A stretch of 64,000 nucleotides of DNA from Hypomyces perniciosus (lineage: Eukaryota > Ascomycota > Sordariomycetes > Hypocreales > Hypocreaceae): NCBI GenBank assembly GCA_008477525.1, contig SPDT01000006.1, forward strand, positions 3,747,501 to 3,811,500. Direction: 5' to 3'. The notes below the pieces were generated by a model. That model was not told the origin of the DNA, did not search any database, and saw nothing but the letters and a program-made list of their open reading frames with translations. The position numbers and the translations under genes were made by a program. Shown here in pieces: positions 51,503 to 63,100 of the stretch (position 1 is the stretch's first letter; every line of letters begins with the position of its first letter).

Positions 51503-54500
51503 TTACATGTCGACATCACTGGTACCATCCTCGGCATAAGTCACATTCCTCGCGCGGCGGTGCTTCTGCGACCCCACGATATCGTCAGGACCCTCATCCG
51601 GACCCGGCAGGCTAGGATGGTCCCTCTCGTAGGCCGCTCGTAGTGCAATAGCTTCCCGATCCCACTTCTCCGACGCCTCGTTGTACTCCAGCATGGCCTG
51701 GGCATATGCCCTCTTCTGCTCAGCTGCCTGCTCCTCGTACGGCCTGCGGTCTTTAAGTGTGGCCTCTTTCCACATCCGGGAGGTCATGATACGGACCTCG
51801 TTCGGCAATGACTTGTTCCTACCAGGCTTGCGATTCTCCTCACACTTTCTCCGCGCTGTATCGAAATGTGCCTTGCTGAAAAGGAGATAGGCGTTGCCGG
51901 CCACCTTGCCCGGACGAATAGGCCGCTCTCCGATTTTTGACAAGATATACTCCCATACCTCCACCTCATATGCTTCCAAGCGTGCCTGCCGGGGGTCCTT
52001 AGCCGCCTCCTTACGTTTATGCAACAGCAGCGAGTCTCTTGGCAGAACAAGAGGGGTGGGAACTTCGATGGGACCAATCATTGCCTCCAGAACCTCCGAA
52101 GCAGCACGCAGTCCTGATAGATATGCGCCGTGGACAGTTGCAGGGTGAGTGCCAATGGTGTGCTCTCCCGCGAAAAACAAGTTACCCATAGACCGAGCCA
52201 TAACGTTATAATCCTCCGGTTGCATACCTGGGGCGGCCGAGGAATAACTGCCTCTTGCAAACCGATCTGATCCCCATCGTGTCACCACAGTCTCCACTGG
52301 GTACGGTACATCGTTTCCAAACACACTCCTTAAGATCTCTGTAGCTTCAGCGACAAGGCTATCGTTGCTCGTATACTCCGTGTCAAATCCTGCGTCACCT
52401 GCCATAAGCGCAATAAGGCAAGGCAGACCAGTCGTGTTGGTCACGTTGAACCACTGAAAGAAACGCCCACGATTCGTGCTGTAATCTTGCTGAGATGTGC
52501 TATGTCGGTTGCTTGCATCTCTCAGCACGCCGAAAATGTGCCTGTCAGGATCCCAAAACACCTTCTCGTAGACCAACACGACTTTGTTCAGAATGCCAAA
52601 GCCAAGACGGCTGATGGCATCTGTCTTCCATGATGGCAGCGGAGGATCGAACATAACGTTGCCTTGCTTCAAAACACCAAGTGGTATGGTGCAAACAACA
52701 GCATCTGCTTCCACAGCTGTTCCGTCTTCGCATTCTACAGAAACCGGCCCCTCGAAATCCTCACCATGATACCTGATTTGTTTGACAGGAAATTTGGTTG
52801 TTATGTCCAATAAGTTTGGGCATTGAAGCAGGCCGCGGGCAACGCTCTGGTAGCCGCCAACGACCATTGTATGATGCCCCTCCCATTCGTTCCCAGCGTC
52901 AATGTCCCATAGCCCAAGACTCAAATTATGTAGATTTGTAGCATTGCTGTATTCCAGATTGGCAATATGCCAGTTGATTAGTCGATGATCTTGGGCATTT
53001 AGATCGACGATATGCTTATACTGAGTAATGGCATAGTCCAACAGAGAGCCTAATGTCGAATCTTCAGAAGCGGCTGCGTGACTCAAATCGAGGCTGCCCT
53101 TTTCGGATGCCCCGGTTTTTACATTCCAACCCATCAATTTCGCCTTTTCTGATGCTTTCAGCGTTGCGGGAACCCCTGGTTCATTGTGCACACGGCCTGT
53201 CAACTTATCTGCTGACACTGGAACCATGTTGATGGTCTCAGGCACATTCTGTTGCGATACTGATAGCGCGTGTGGAAGGGCGGCCGTTGCTTCCTCAGCT
53301 TGCATTATTGACTTGGCGCCGTCTGCAAGGCTGTCTCGTCCTTCACCAAGAAGATCACGGTTGCCTTCAATCAATTTTGAAGGTTGGGGCTTGAACTTGA
53401 ACTCGCTGACACGATCTAGGCAATCGTTGTAAAGTTTCTCAACAAGTAGATCCCTCACCGGATCTACGGGCTTGCCATTGCTGTCGTAAATCGTTGTCTC
53501 AGCTGTAAGAGCGTGGTATGGTAGACACAGCTGTCCCCGGACAATAACGTTCATAGGGTTGCCACGATCGAAGCCTGTGATAATCATGCCGCCCATCTCG
53601 GCGGTGTGTCTCCTGCCTTCGAACCCATGTGGCTTATCGACGAGCTTGGTCTTGAATTCCCGAGAGTAAACTCTGCCTCCCACACGACTTCTTCCTTCGA
53701 GAATAACAACCTTTGGCGGCTCTTCGCCTCTTTCATAGAATCGGCTGGCGTATTGTTTGAACAGGCCCTCAAGTTGTCGGGCACAGGCCAAACCCGAGAT
53801 ACCAGCTCCAACAACAGCAACCGTTTTGCGCCTATTCACCTGTGGGAGCTCCTTAGTCTCCACCTGAGGCTCAGGGTGCTTAACGCAGCCGTAATTTATA
53901 TATCCGCGACGAACGAGCCAGTCGTAGCACACACTGGCAGCATCGAACCAGCGTGCATTCGCGCAGCCGACTGCCTCTTGCCGTGTTATACCGATCCATG
54001 GACGCCTTAACCATAAACGTAATATACCGTTTCTGATGTTCAAATAAGTTGTGACCTGAGAATGAGAGATATGATGTCGTAAAAGATGATATTCCTCTGG
54101 ATGTAATGCGTATGGATTTAATCGCGATGACTCGGCTGCGGCGATGCATTCGCTGGCATATTGACGTGAAGAAATATCTGTAGGCACTGATGACTTTGGC
54201 CGGACGTTGAAGGTCAATCGTTCGATGTCATGGCGATATGATGGTGGCAGAAAAGTTTGCGTAGGCTCAGCGATCTGCTGATTCTGCAAAATTTCTGTCT
54301 CGACTGGGGTTGTCGCTTTACTTGAGAGGGTCGAGGGAAGGGATGAGCTTTCTGAGAGTTCCGTCAAGGCAGAATGTGACGAGGCGAAGGACTCGGCGGC
54401 GCCATCTTTATTATCGACGAAGAGTGACGCATCATCACCCGGCTGGGGAGTTTCATCACTGTCAAGTGTTAAAAAAGCAAGACCAGTTACGAAGATGAAT

Positions 54501-54861
54501 TTTGGTGGGCTGGAGGGTCGCGAAATGCGGCAATTGAGACTTACTCAGTGCCAAGATGCATGATGGAAGACTCTTCGGAGTCATGATGTGACATGCCGCT
54601 AAGATCCATATCCTCAGTCCACACTACAATTTCGGGCGCGATATCCGAAGATTGATCCGATGATCCCTGTCGCGATGTCCGCAGAGGACCGAGACCAGCG
54701 GTAGGAGATGGCGATGATATCTGGCTCCCGACGAGAGATGTAGATGCTGAATCTGACAATGATGAAGAATCTAGGTCCCGTGTGCGCGTAAAACTCCCGT
54801 TACCGAATCCCTCCTCTATATTGAGATGATTTCCGATAGTGGTCCCCATAGTGGTCCCCAT
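51503..54861 (-). CDS. lsd1: LSD1-type lysine-specific histone demethylase (SWIRM, amine oxidase, HMG box)
   Basis: Nuclear FAD-dependent enzyme expected to demethylate histone H3 lysines, or to act in heterochromatin boundaries as in fungal Lsd1/KdmA. Exons 54545-54861 and 51503-54458 give about 1090 aa. After a disordered acidic N-terminus, a SWIRM domain lies at about residues 206-296 (IRNGILRLWLRRPWIGITRQ). The FAD motif VAVVGAGISGLACARQLE lies at about 319-336, with the rest of the amine-oxidase fold up to about 880, including GEHTIGTHPATVHGAYLSG. The C-terminal HMG-box-like region is at about 955-1040. The Tower insert of animal LSD1 is absent; a low-complexity insert sits between FAD-domain halves, as in fungal members. 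The 5' end is uncertain. ATG 54861 lies within a direct repeat, and an alternative first exon (55134-55203, MPETRVRV) spliced to 54815 keeps the frame. Confidence 0.9.
54836..54859. repeat. Two tandem copies of a 12-mer across the proposed start codon
   Basis: ATAGTGGTCCCC appears twice head to tail. It duplicates the initiator region so that the encoded protein starts MGTTMGTT, with Met at positions 1 and 5. Confidence 0.9.
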
Positions 54862-55627
54862 AATGAACCCGTGTCAGACGGCCTCTGTATCTCTTTGGTA
54901 CCGTTAATTGGGTATGGTCGGCGTCGAGATATGAGATATTACGAATATCGGGTTGGGGATATGGCGTTCGACGTCGATCCTCAGCAATATGAAAGTCATA
55001 CGACATGACACTATACAAATGCATCATATGACGAGAAAGGTCGCCGATGGCTTGCCTGTTTAGTCTTGTTAGTCAAGGACTATCGCTCTCACACTCTTGT
55101 TACGCCTATATATGTAAGTGTCTGGAGGCTCACTAACCAAGGAGTGCATCCATAAGGAGTAGTTATGAGGTTGGGATGCCACTCTGACGCGGGTCTCTGG
55201 CATTGGATATCAGTCCATTCTTGGGAGGACTGGTGGACTTGGAACGACAGTGCTTAAAAGCGCAACTGGTTGATTTTACTGCAAGGAAAGGCCAATGAAC
55301 AGGTCTGATAATTGCCTTCAGTCCATCATGGGCCCCTCAAGACGCTGAATCCATCGTCTGGCTGCTGGTCACGTGAACTCACATGATCCAATCAGGACTG
55401 CCTCTGTTGTGGGGCTTCATCTACTTCCAGCTAACCGCTCAAATAGTAACGAGGATATCAACTTCAACATTACGGATCAGCAACAAGATGCCTCGTTCGA
55501 GATCGAGAAGAAAAACAGTGGGCTCCGTATGGAAATACGACTGAGGTGCCACATGCAACGCATTTGCCCGAATCCAGTGCGCCACCAACTCCAGGTATTT
55601 GTACACGACCTCTTACCTCACTCAGGT
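54862..55627. promoter_or_regulatory. LSD1-type gene 5' flank / VPS33 3' flank
   Basis: 766 bp between tandem minus-strand genes. It carries a TCACGTGA palindrome at 55369-55376 and a possible alternative first exon of the demethylase gene (55134-55203), whose donor (gtgagc) has good consensus. A minus frame QAIGDLSRHMMHLYS at about 55020-55060 is open too, but could not be joined in phase. Confidence 0.5.
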
Positions 55628-57866
55628 TCAAGCATTGGACCCGACTTCCTTGCGCGCGAATGACTCTTTTTCGATTGCAGCATCCATCATCCTGTTCCCG
55701 CTGATGATAGAAGTTGTGCAGATGACGATATTTCTCCGGCCTAGTACAGAGTGGTCAGAAAGGAACGCTTCCGGAGACCGTCGATGCTTACCCTCTTCTT
55801 GTTTCGCGATGAACCTCAACGCGGCAATTTCTGTAAACGTGACGCCTCCGATAAAGACGACGAAGACAGTCTGCTTGTTCCCGCTACCAGACAAGAGAGC
55901 CCTTGCTTTGACCGCCTTATCCTCACCCTTCTGAAGCTCATAGAAAGTCTGCCCTCGAACATGCTTGACAGCCTCGTCAAATCCGTGCCAACCTTGGGTT
56001 CCTGCCCCTGGAGGAACACTACTGGCATTGGCGGCAACGTTTCCCTTCGTTATAGAAAGCAAGTGTTGTTTTTGCAGGATACATTGTACGAGCCGAATCG
56101 AAAGCGGGGCGTAGCCACTGTACACGTAGGCTATATCGTTCGGGTCGTCTTCTTGAACCTCGTCAACAATTAGCCGAAGCTGTTTCCGCAAATATGTGTA
56201 GTTTGTTTTGTTCCCAGTAGGTCCAGCATTTCCTGTCATTGGAATCATCCCTGCTAGAGGCGATGAACGTGACAAGAATAACTGGAGCTTCTCCAAGTTA
56301 TTCAATGTGAGTATATGTTGATGGCCATATCCTTGAAGGATGAGACGTTTGAACTGCTCGAAATCCTTGGGCTTTATCCCTCCCGATATGCATGAGTATA
56401 TGCAAAGCAACCTCAGTGTTTCCCGCAATGGCGCATCTCGTGCTATAAGCTCCTCAATACCATCAAATTGCGATGACGGGTCAGCACCAGCAGCAAGATT
56501 TTGTTGGACTTCCAGCAGACCCTTGAACAAATCTGTCCGCGTATGCTTGATGATTTCCTCGGCTAGACCCGTGTGTATTCTCGCACTCTGGTGTTCTTGC
56601 TGATAGCCAGGTAGCTGGCCCACGAAATCCTTCAGCTCCGCGATTGTCTTTGTTTTATGTTTGGACTCGTAATCCGATTGCACCTTCTGTAGCCGTCTAG
56701 CGACCTTGTTCAGTAGGCCACCGACGATTGCAAAATTGGCGTTTCGTAATTGTTCGTATAATTTATCGCTCGAGTCAAGTTGAATCGTTCGCTTTCTGCT
56801 CTGCGATGTAGCCGCAGAGGATTGCGCCGGCGCCCCTACGATAGTTGTATCTACTTTGGTCTGATTGTTTTGGATCTCAAAAACCTCGTCTATGAGCCCC
56901 TCGTAGGTCAACTGTGTAAGAAGTGGGGTAACAAAGTCCACTTCACGATCGATGATTATTACGCTCTCGTTCGTCGTACTCGGAATAAGTGCGGTCTTGT
57001 TGGTGTCGCTACCGTCCTCACCGGCGAGCCGTTCCTGACGCATGCGAGAGAGGAGGTCTGATACACGCTTCGCATTATCTCCCTTTCCAATTATTCGAGG
57101 GAATAAGCCGTGGTTTTGTTGTATTTCCATGAGCGCCTTGGCCATTAGAAAGTTGGGTGTGATGTCTTTGGAGAGGTAGAGATCCCGAAAGGCGTCATCC
57201 AGCTCCAGCGATAAGACGTCCTCTTCGAGCGGGAAGAATAACAGCGGTAGCTCGGATATGCTCACATCGCCAAGAACGCCGGCTTCCTCGAGCAATTGGT
57301 CAGAAACGAGCGTGCGACGAGGGACCCAAAATATGTGAAAGTCATGGGTGGACTGGCTTTCGCGTTGAACTCGTTTGATTTGGGCTGGCGACGGAATACC
57401 TGGTTAGCTGGGACACATTGAGTGATGGCGGAGGTAGATGATTGAGGCCGGGAAGTGAGACTATTCAAGTCTTCGCATTCGGAAATACTGTGAAATATGA
57501 GGCAAAGGAGAGCTCTGCTCACCTGCTATGGTCTCAGCATGGCGGCCGTTCTCTCCCCTCGCCACGAAGATGACATTGCGCTGGCTCGTATCCACATTGT
57601 TATTCTCCAGAATGAAGAACTTGTCGACGCCGTATTCCTGAAGAGTCGTAACCTTGACGAATGTGCCGACGGGCCCAACCAAGCTGCGATCAAACACGAG
57701 GTTCTTCTTGCCGCGGACCTGAATGATGGTAGTGTTAGCAGGCCAGCTCCCCTCCACCACGCCTCCGATTAAGGAGAGCCTTACTTACACCCTCAAGCAA
57801 GTAGAGCAGGTCCTTGCGGGCTTTGGTGCGGACCTGCTCGATGCTGAACTCGGTGCGAGGAGCCAT
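55628..57866 (-). CDS. VPS33: Vacuolar sorting protein Vps33 (Sec1/Munc18 family)
   Basis: SM-family subunit of the HOPS and CORVET tethering complexes; it promotes SNARE assembly at the vacuole and endosome. Exons 57789-57866, 57523-57718, 55792-57399 and 55628-55740 give 664 aa, the normal Vps33 length. Sec1-fold landmarks are RGKKNLVFDRSLVGPVG near the N-terminus, IKRVQRESQSTHDFHIFW, VPRRTLVSDQLLEEAGVLGD, and the SVIIIDREVDFVTPLLTQ and LTYEGLIDE domain 3 blocks. The C-terminal segment is FVVFIGGVTFTEIAALRF, then RRNIVICTTSIISGNRMM. The 51-bp last intron has no in-frame stop, so it would be invisible without the conserved GRRNIV junction. No break seen. Confidence 0.94.
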
Positions 57867-58488
57867 GGTTGCTCACGCTGCAGTGAAGCAGGGCAGAGCT
57901 CGTTCGTGGATTGGAGAGCTCTCACAAGCTTGGGATGGGAGATGTTAGGAGGGATCAATGAAAGGTCCCACGCCGCCTGTTTGGTAGTGGGCGGTGAAAC
58001 GCCAGCCTTCTGCGGGGACCCCTCCCCCAGGCTCCCTGTAGGCTGTAGCGCCGAAGCGACGTCATCCGCTGTCGCGGTTTCAATCGGCGGCCTTTGGCTG
58101 AGCATCTATTACGGAGTACTTCGCATCTTCACACGAAACCATCGCATGTACCTTGGAGAGATGAGTACTAGGTAGTATGTGTATTTATAGGTGTGTTTTT
58201 GTCATTACGGAAAATCGCTATGAATTATCCAGCGCTCCTGTCCGTTAGATGCGACTCGCCTATGCCGGATGGTATTAACGCTGCAAGACGTCCCATGAAG
58301 TTCCCTGATGTCATATAATGAATACCCCTTCCATCAAAAAACACACCTGAAGCCGTGACCAAAAAAAAAGCGATCGTAAACGCCCGTGAGCAGCCGCCGT
58401 GGCTGATGAATAATGCATAACTCCACACCTATCGTCTCCAAAAGACAACCGGGTAAACGATTCGAAAGAAGGCCGTCACCGTCCGTCT
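57867..58488. promoter_or_regulatory. VPS33 promoter / UBE2W-like gene 3' flank
   Basis: 622 bp between tandem minus-strand genes, with a TACGGAGTA at 58110-58118. No other element recognised. Confidence 0.5.
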
Positions 58489-59096
58489 CTACACAGTGTT
58501 GTCGTGGTACAAGAACTCGATATCTCGTGGGCGCAGTTTGTTTCCGCGCACAAACTCCTCATCGCCGGGCGGCCGTTCGTTCTTGGAGTTGCTCGTGAGC
58601 ATGCTTTGTATGCTCATGCAAACGCTCTCCGCACTCTGCACTGGGCTCCAACCCTGGTGTCCCAGCAGATCTAGGCATATTATTCCATTCGAGTAGATAT
58701 GCGGATGCATTGGGATCGGGCGACCCGGCTTTTCGTCGAACGTGACCTCTGGGGGCTCTTGAACATGTGTGTTAGATAGACAGTGACAGCTGTGAGAGGG
58801 CGAGATGTTCGTTGCGGTACCTATAGGATATGAGTCCGGGAAAACAAACTTTAAGCGATATGTGTTGCCTTCGTATAACGGGTTGCCGTCTAGTACCCGG
58901 ATATCGAGAGCCCATTCCTTCAAGTCATCGCCTTCTACCAATTCGATACCAGGGGGCAGTCCATATTTGTCGATCTGCATGAGGTTAGTGGTTCGCCATC
59001 CCCGTCGACCCTCCATCGCCTCAAGCTGAAGGGAGCCGTAGACCTCACCTTTTGGCGCTCTTTTGCCACTCTTTTGGAGCGCATACCCGAAGCCAT
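58489..59096 (-). CDS. Ubiquitin-conjugating enzyme E2, UBE2W-like
   Basis: Transfers ubiquitin; UBE2W family members are unusual in ubiquitylating protein N-termini. Exons 59049-59096, 58821-58974 and 58489-58757 give 156 aa, one UBC domain. The start MASGMRSKRVAKERQ is followed by KYGLPPGIELVEGDDLKEW and LDIRVLDGNPLYEGNTYRL. The active site is in HPHIYSNGIICLDLLG, with catalytic Cys at about residue 95. The C-terminus RRPP-like GDEEFVR and FLYHDNTV resemble the UBE2W tail. The HPN triad of most E2s is replaced by HPH, as known in UBE2W. The frame runs 13 codons upstream of the chosen ATG to another in-frame Met, which is less likely because family members start near MASG. The class is clear; the precise orthologue is inferred. 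Confidence 0.88.
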
Positions 59097-59737
59097 CGTG
59101 ATCCTCGCGTGCCGTTCTTGAGGAAGCGTCTGCAAAAGCCAGGGCGATTTGCTGGTGATGGTGATATGGAAGGGATACCTGGGCCGTCAGGGCTGTCATG
59201 CGCCAACAAGAGCTGTGGAGGGGTTAATAAGGCCTGGAGTATGCACAGGGATCACAGCGCTTCAGTGTGGCGCAGGGCGTAGACACTGCTTCAGCTTGCC
59301 CCATTGGGTGGGAAGTCTTGTATTTTATGTATGAGCTTTCCCCAACCTCATCACTTGTACTAATACTATTGCTATTGCCACGACAGACAATCAAAGAGGA
59401 ACCGGCTTTTAATCATGATTATTTCCGCTATACCGCTTCTCACATTTTGTTAAACAACGGTCGAAAGGAACCGCAAGTAATACACCGTACCAGGGAATTC
59501 CCAAAACCGACACCTCTAGTGCTCATGTACGGTCGCAGAGGACCGCTGTAGTGTCAGTCAATGCGCAATTCAAGCCTTGCGGTGGTGATTTCTTGATGTT
59601 CTGACAACTATACACATCCGTGAGCTGTCTTAGATTTTTATATACTTACTCGAAATGGCTTTTAATTGCTTTAACCAGTGGCACTCTATTCGCTCAACCT
59701 GTCTGCGCCGTGGAGCAATAGAGCGATCTATTCTCAC
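59097..59737. promoter_or_regulatory. UBE2W-like gene promoter region
   Basis: 641 bp upstream of the E2 gene. No gene recognised. The right end is the ill-defined left limit of the NLR-derived relic. Confidence 0.5.
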
Positions 59738-60113
59738 ATTTATTCAGCTAGAAAGCTTGTCTGGACGTCCAAACATCAGTCTCTCTGTCCTGCTTGAGCT
59801 CTTCATCCATATCAAAATGCCCAAGAAGGACAGTTTCCGAGATTTCCCTCCACCCTTTCACTACCTTATGGTAATGTCTCTGTTACTGGAAAAGACCAAA
59901 TCACTCGATGGTGTGATAGTACAAACGACTTCCCCTAGATAGCTCACCGACTCAGGGAAAACAAAGCAGTGCCGGTTCACCTTTGGCGTTGAAGCAAATA
60001 TGTCCAAGTCTACCTTGCAGATCCATTTATCCATGTCGAGGAGCACAAGTATTACGGAGTCGATAACTGCTATGATGTCGATCGATCAAGACGCAACTCA
60101 GAGCTTGCAATCC
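59738..60113 (-). pseudogene. Degenerate copy of the 3' end of the neighbouring NLR gene
   Basis: Read on the minus strand, this stretch matches the last about 120 codons of the intact NLR gene that ends at 60157. It reads GLQALSCVL, then, after a frameshift, DIIAVI...LLDMDKWICKVDLDIFAS, then NRHCFVFPESVSYLGEVV, SDLVFSSNRDITI and a stop, then GWREISETVLLGHFDMD. The intact gene has GLQALSCVLGDIIAVIG, RDRWVCTADLDTMAS, NRHFFIFPEW, NDLIFASGRDITI and FDMDIEFELNELDEEW. At least one frameshift and one premature stop make it non-functional. Divergence is substantial (roughly two-thirds of bases match by eye), so the copy is old. It lies 43 bp beyond the stop of the intact gene. Confidence 0.85.
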
Positions 60114-60156
60114 ATATCTTAGAATAACCTCTAGCTATGTATTCCTTAAATGGCTA

Positions 60157-63100
60157 CTAACTGTCTCTTGTTGACCTCCAAATAAATCTAGTAAGCCATT
60201 CCTCATCAAGTTCGTTTAGCTCAAACTCTATATCCATGTCAAAATCCGGAAGGGGAAACTTTTCTGAGACGTCCATCCATCCTCTCACGATAGTAATATC
60301 TCGTCCACTAGCAAAGATCAAGTCATTCATTGGTGTGGTGACACATATGACCTCCCCGTCCGGGTTCAACCACTCAGGGAAGATAAAGAAATGTCGATTG
60401 ACATACTGAGTTGAAGCCATTGTGTCTAGGTCTGCAGTGCAAACCCACCTGTCCCTATCAAGGAACACAAGCACGGAACCAATCACCGCTATAATATCAC
60501 CCAATACGCAGCTCAAGGCTTGTAGTCCACGCCTGGGAGCAATTTCTATTGTGTTGCTCGTTTCCCGGAAGCTGGTGATATTCCAGCAATTGACACGAGC
60601 GCCATGGTTCGATGAGGACAATTTTTCGAGGAATATTTGGTCATTTCTTAGGTATGATGTTGTCATGGCCTGTTCTGGTGAGGGTAGATGACCATCGCGG
60701 GATAGGCAAAGGTGCTCTTCTGGCGTGCGCTCAAAGTTATGCCAATAGAACAGGTGAGCAAAGGAACGCTGAAAGATGATAAACCTGTCATCCATTGAGG
60801 GGTGTTGTTGGGCTAGTTGCAATTCTCGCGAGTCCGGCACGTCCCAACTCGTAACCAACTCTCCGGATGGAAATTCCCATAGCTCAGAGGTGAAACCTGC
60901 CACTATTAGCAGCCTATCCTTAGATGGGCTGATCAATAGACTTTTTGCCCGCTTCCTGGGTCTCTTCTCAAGAACGACAGTAGCGCTGTTCCAATTACGG
61001 TTGTTGTGAACAGCTTCTGCGATGATAACTACTCCACCTAAGTCGATGGTTACAATCCAATCTGTCTCTTTGCCTTCACACAGTTCAAGAGTTGTTATCT
61101 CGAGCTTATGTTTCCTATGAAGAATGGTAATCTGTGAACCGTCTGCGGCAGAAAAGCACGCAATGTCTCCGCCTTCGGTACCGCATATGATAGTCTGGCC
61201 ATTCTTCGACAGTGCCATGGCAGAGATGTTAGCGAGTTGAAAATTAGGCACTCCCAATGGCCCTCCGGGGCTCGAGGGCTTTCGGTGTATCTCGATAGAG
61301 CTAGATCCTTCCGTTTCCAATTGAGTCATCAAGGGGAACTCCCATATCCGGGTTTGAACGCTATGTGAACTAATAATCCGCTGGCCGTGATTTGAAAGAA
61401 CCAAAGGGGAGAGGGGTAGACCCGGATGGTCAACCTGATGAACCAGACAAAGACCAGCGTCGCCCGAACTCTTCAACCCGTATATTTCGATCATGTATGG
61501 CGACTTGCCTGTTCCAGCCACTAGATACTTTCCGTCTGTGGTCCACATTACGGCTGAGGCATACACATCCGTATCCCACCGAATATATATTTGATCCATG
61601 GTACGAGTATCGAGCTTGACCAAATAGTCGCAAACCGTCTGATTCATAGTACGAGTGTCGAAGACGACCAAAGACCCATCAGCATACAAAGCAGCCAGTG
61701 AATGCTTTTCAGGGACCGGATTGAATGCAAAGGCCGTAACCGTGGTGTTAGCCGAATGTGAACATATTCCTGCAATGGCCCACCGACCAACTTCGAGAAT
61801 GTAAATATCGCTGTTATCAAAGAAGCAAATCCCAAGACGTCCGGCATGGGCCTGATCAAACACAGACCTTTTGATGTGCATAGATAGCGAGGCGCCTCCG
61901 TGAGTGCCTTTACCAAGGTCACCCCAATGAAGAGTCTTTGCCTCGCCGGTATCAAGATTTCTGCTGCAGGGTTAGAAGGACAACATGGCTCCGAAGTGGT
62001 TGCGGTTTTACCTAGACTCGATCATGTGTGAAAATGAAAAACTCATAAACACTCCTTCTATAAAGCAAAATGAGGATAATCTCTCACTAGTGAACCGGTG
62101 GAGAGTCGTTCCTGATTTCACATCCCAAATGAGAGCGTTTTGAGGTCCCGATGCAGCGAGATATCTGTCTGAGCACCCAAAGCCCAAGAGCAAAGCCGGA
62201 TACTGGAACTCGGTTGTATTTTTAAGAGAAACCATGTTATAGATCGATACTAGCCCATTCGCCAGACCAACAGCTAGGTGGTTCTTTCCACAGGTGATGC
62301 TCATTACAATGTCTTCGTGCTGAACAGACATTAGACACTCATTCCACCCTGAATGTTGTTGACTGACGAAGGCGAGGCTCGGTTTTTGAGAGGAAATACT
62401 TTGGTTAATAGCTGAATTGGGTGGGCAGTATGCTGGTAACACTTTATGAATAGCAGACGGACATTGTAGCAAGGGCTCACGAAACGTTGCAGACACCCGT
62501 GAGATGTCCCTTGCCCAACGATTAAGCAACTCCAGGTCTCCATTTGTCCTTGTATGTTTAGAGCACTCTGCATACGAATCCAGATCAATAGCCGCTCGGA
62601 AAACGTGATGGAGTTTACGTCTACGAGCGACGTTTTCGATCCAGTAGAGGACAGTGGTGTCTAGAAATCCCTTTAGAGCATAGAAAGGCTCGGAATCCTC
62701 CACATCTGATTTGGATAGATGTTGGGAGAAGGAGTCTGCAGCATATGGAAAGGTGGATATGCCAGCGCTGGCAGATGTCATTTTGTCAGACCTCAGATTG
62801 TCGCTCAGGTATGACAGGCAAAGCACTGCCATGCGCCCGTGACCCTTCGTTGGCGTGACTGCGAGATCCGAATTGAGGTCTTGTCGGAAAAGAAACTGCC
62901 TTGCCGTCTTATGAACTATGTCGACCCTCTCTCTTTGGTCTATTGTCAAGAATTGACCGCAGGTTCCGACTATGACATGATGCATCTTATGTGGCGATAC
63001 CTTGAGATCCAAATGCACCGCACATCGAAGCTCCTCAACCGTCATCGGCCGAACAGCAAGCTTTACCCATGCGAGGATTGACTTTGCGAGTTTAGCTCGA

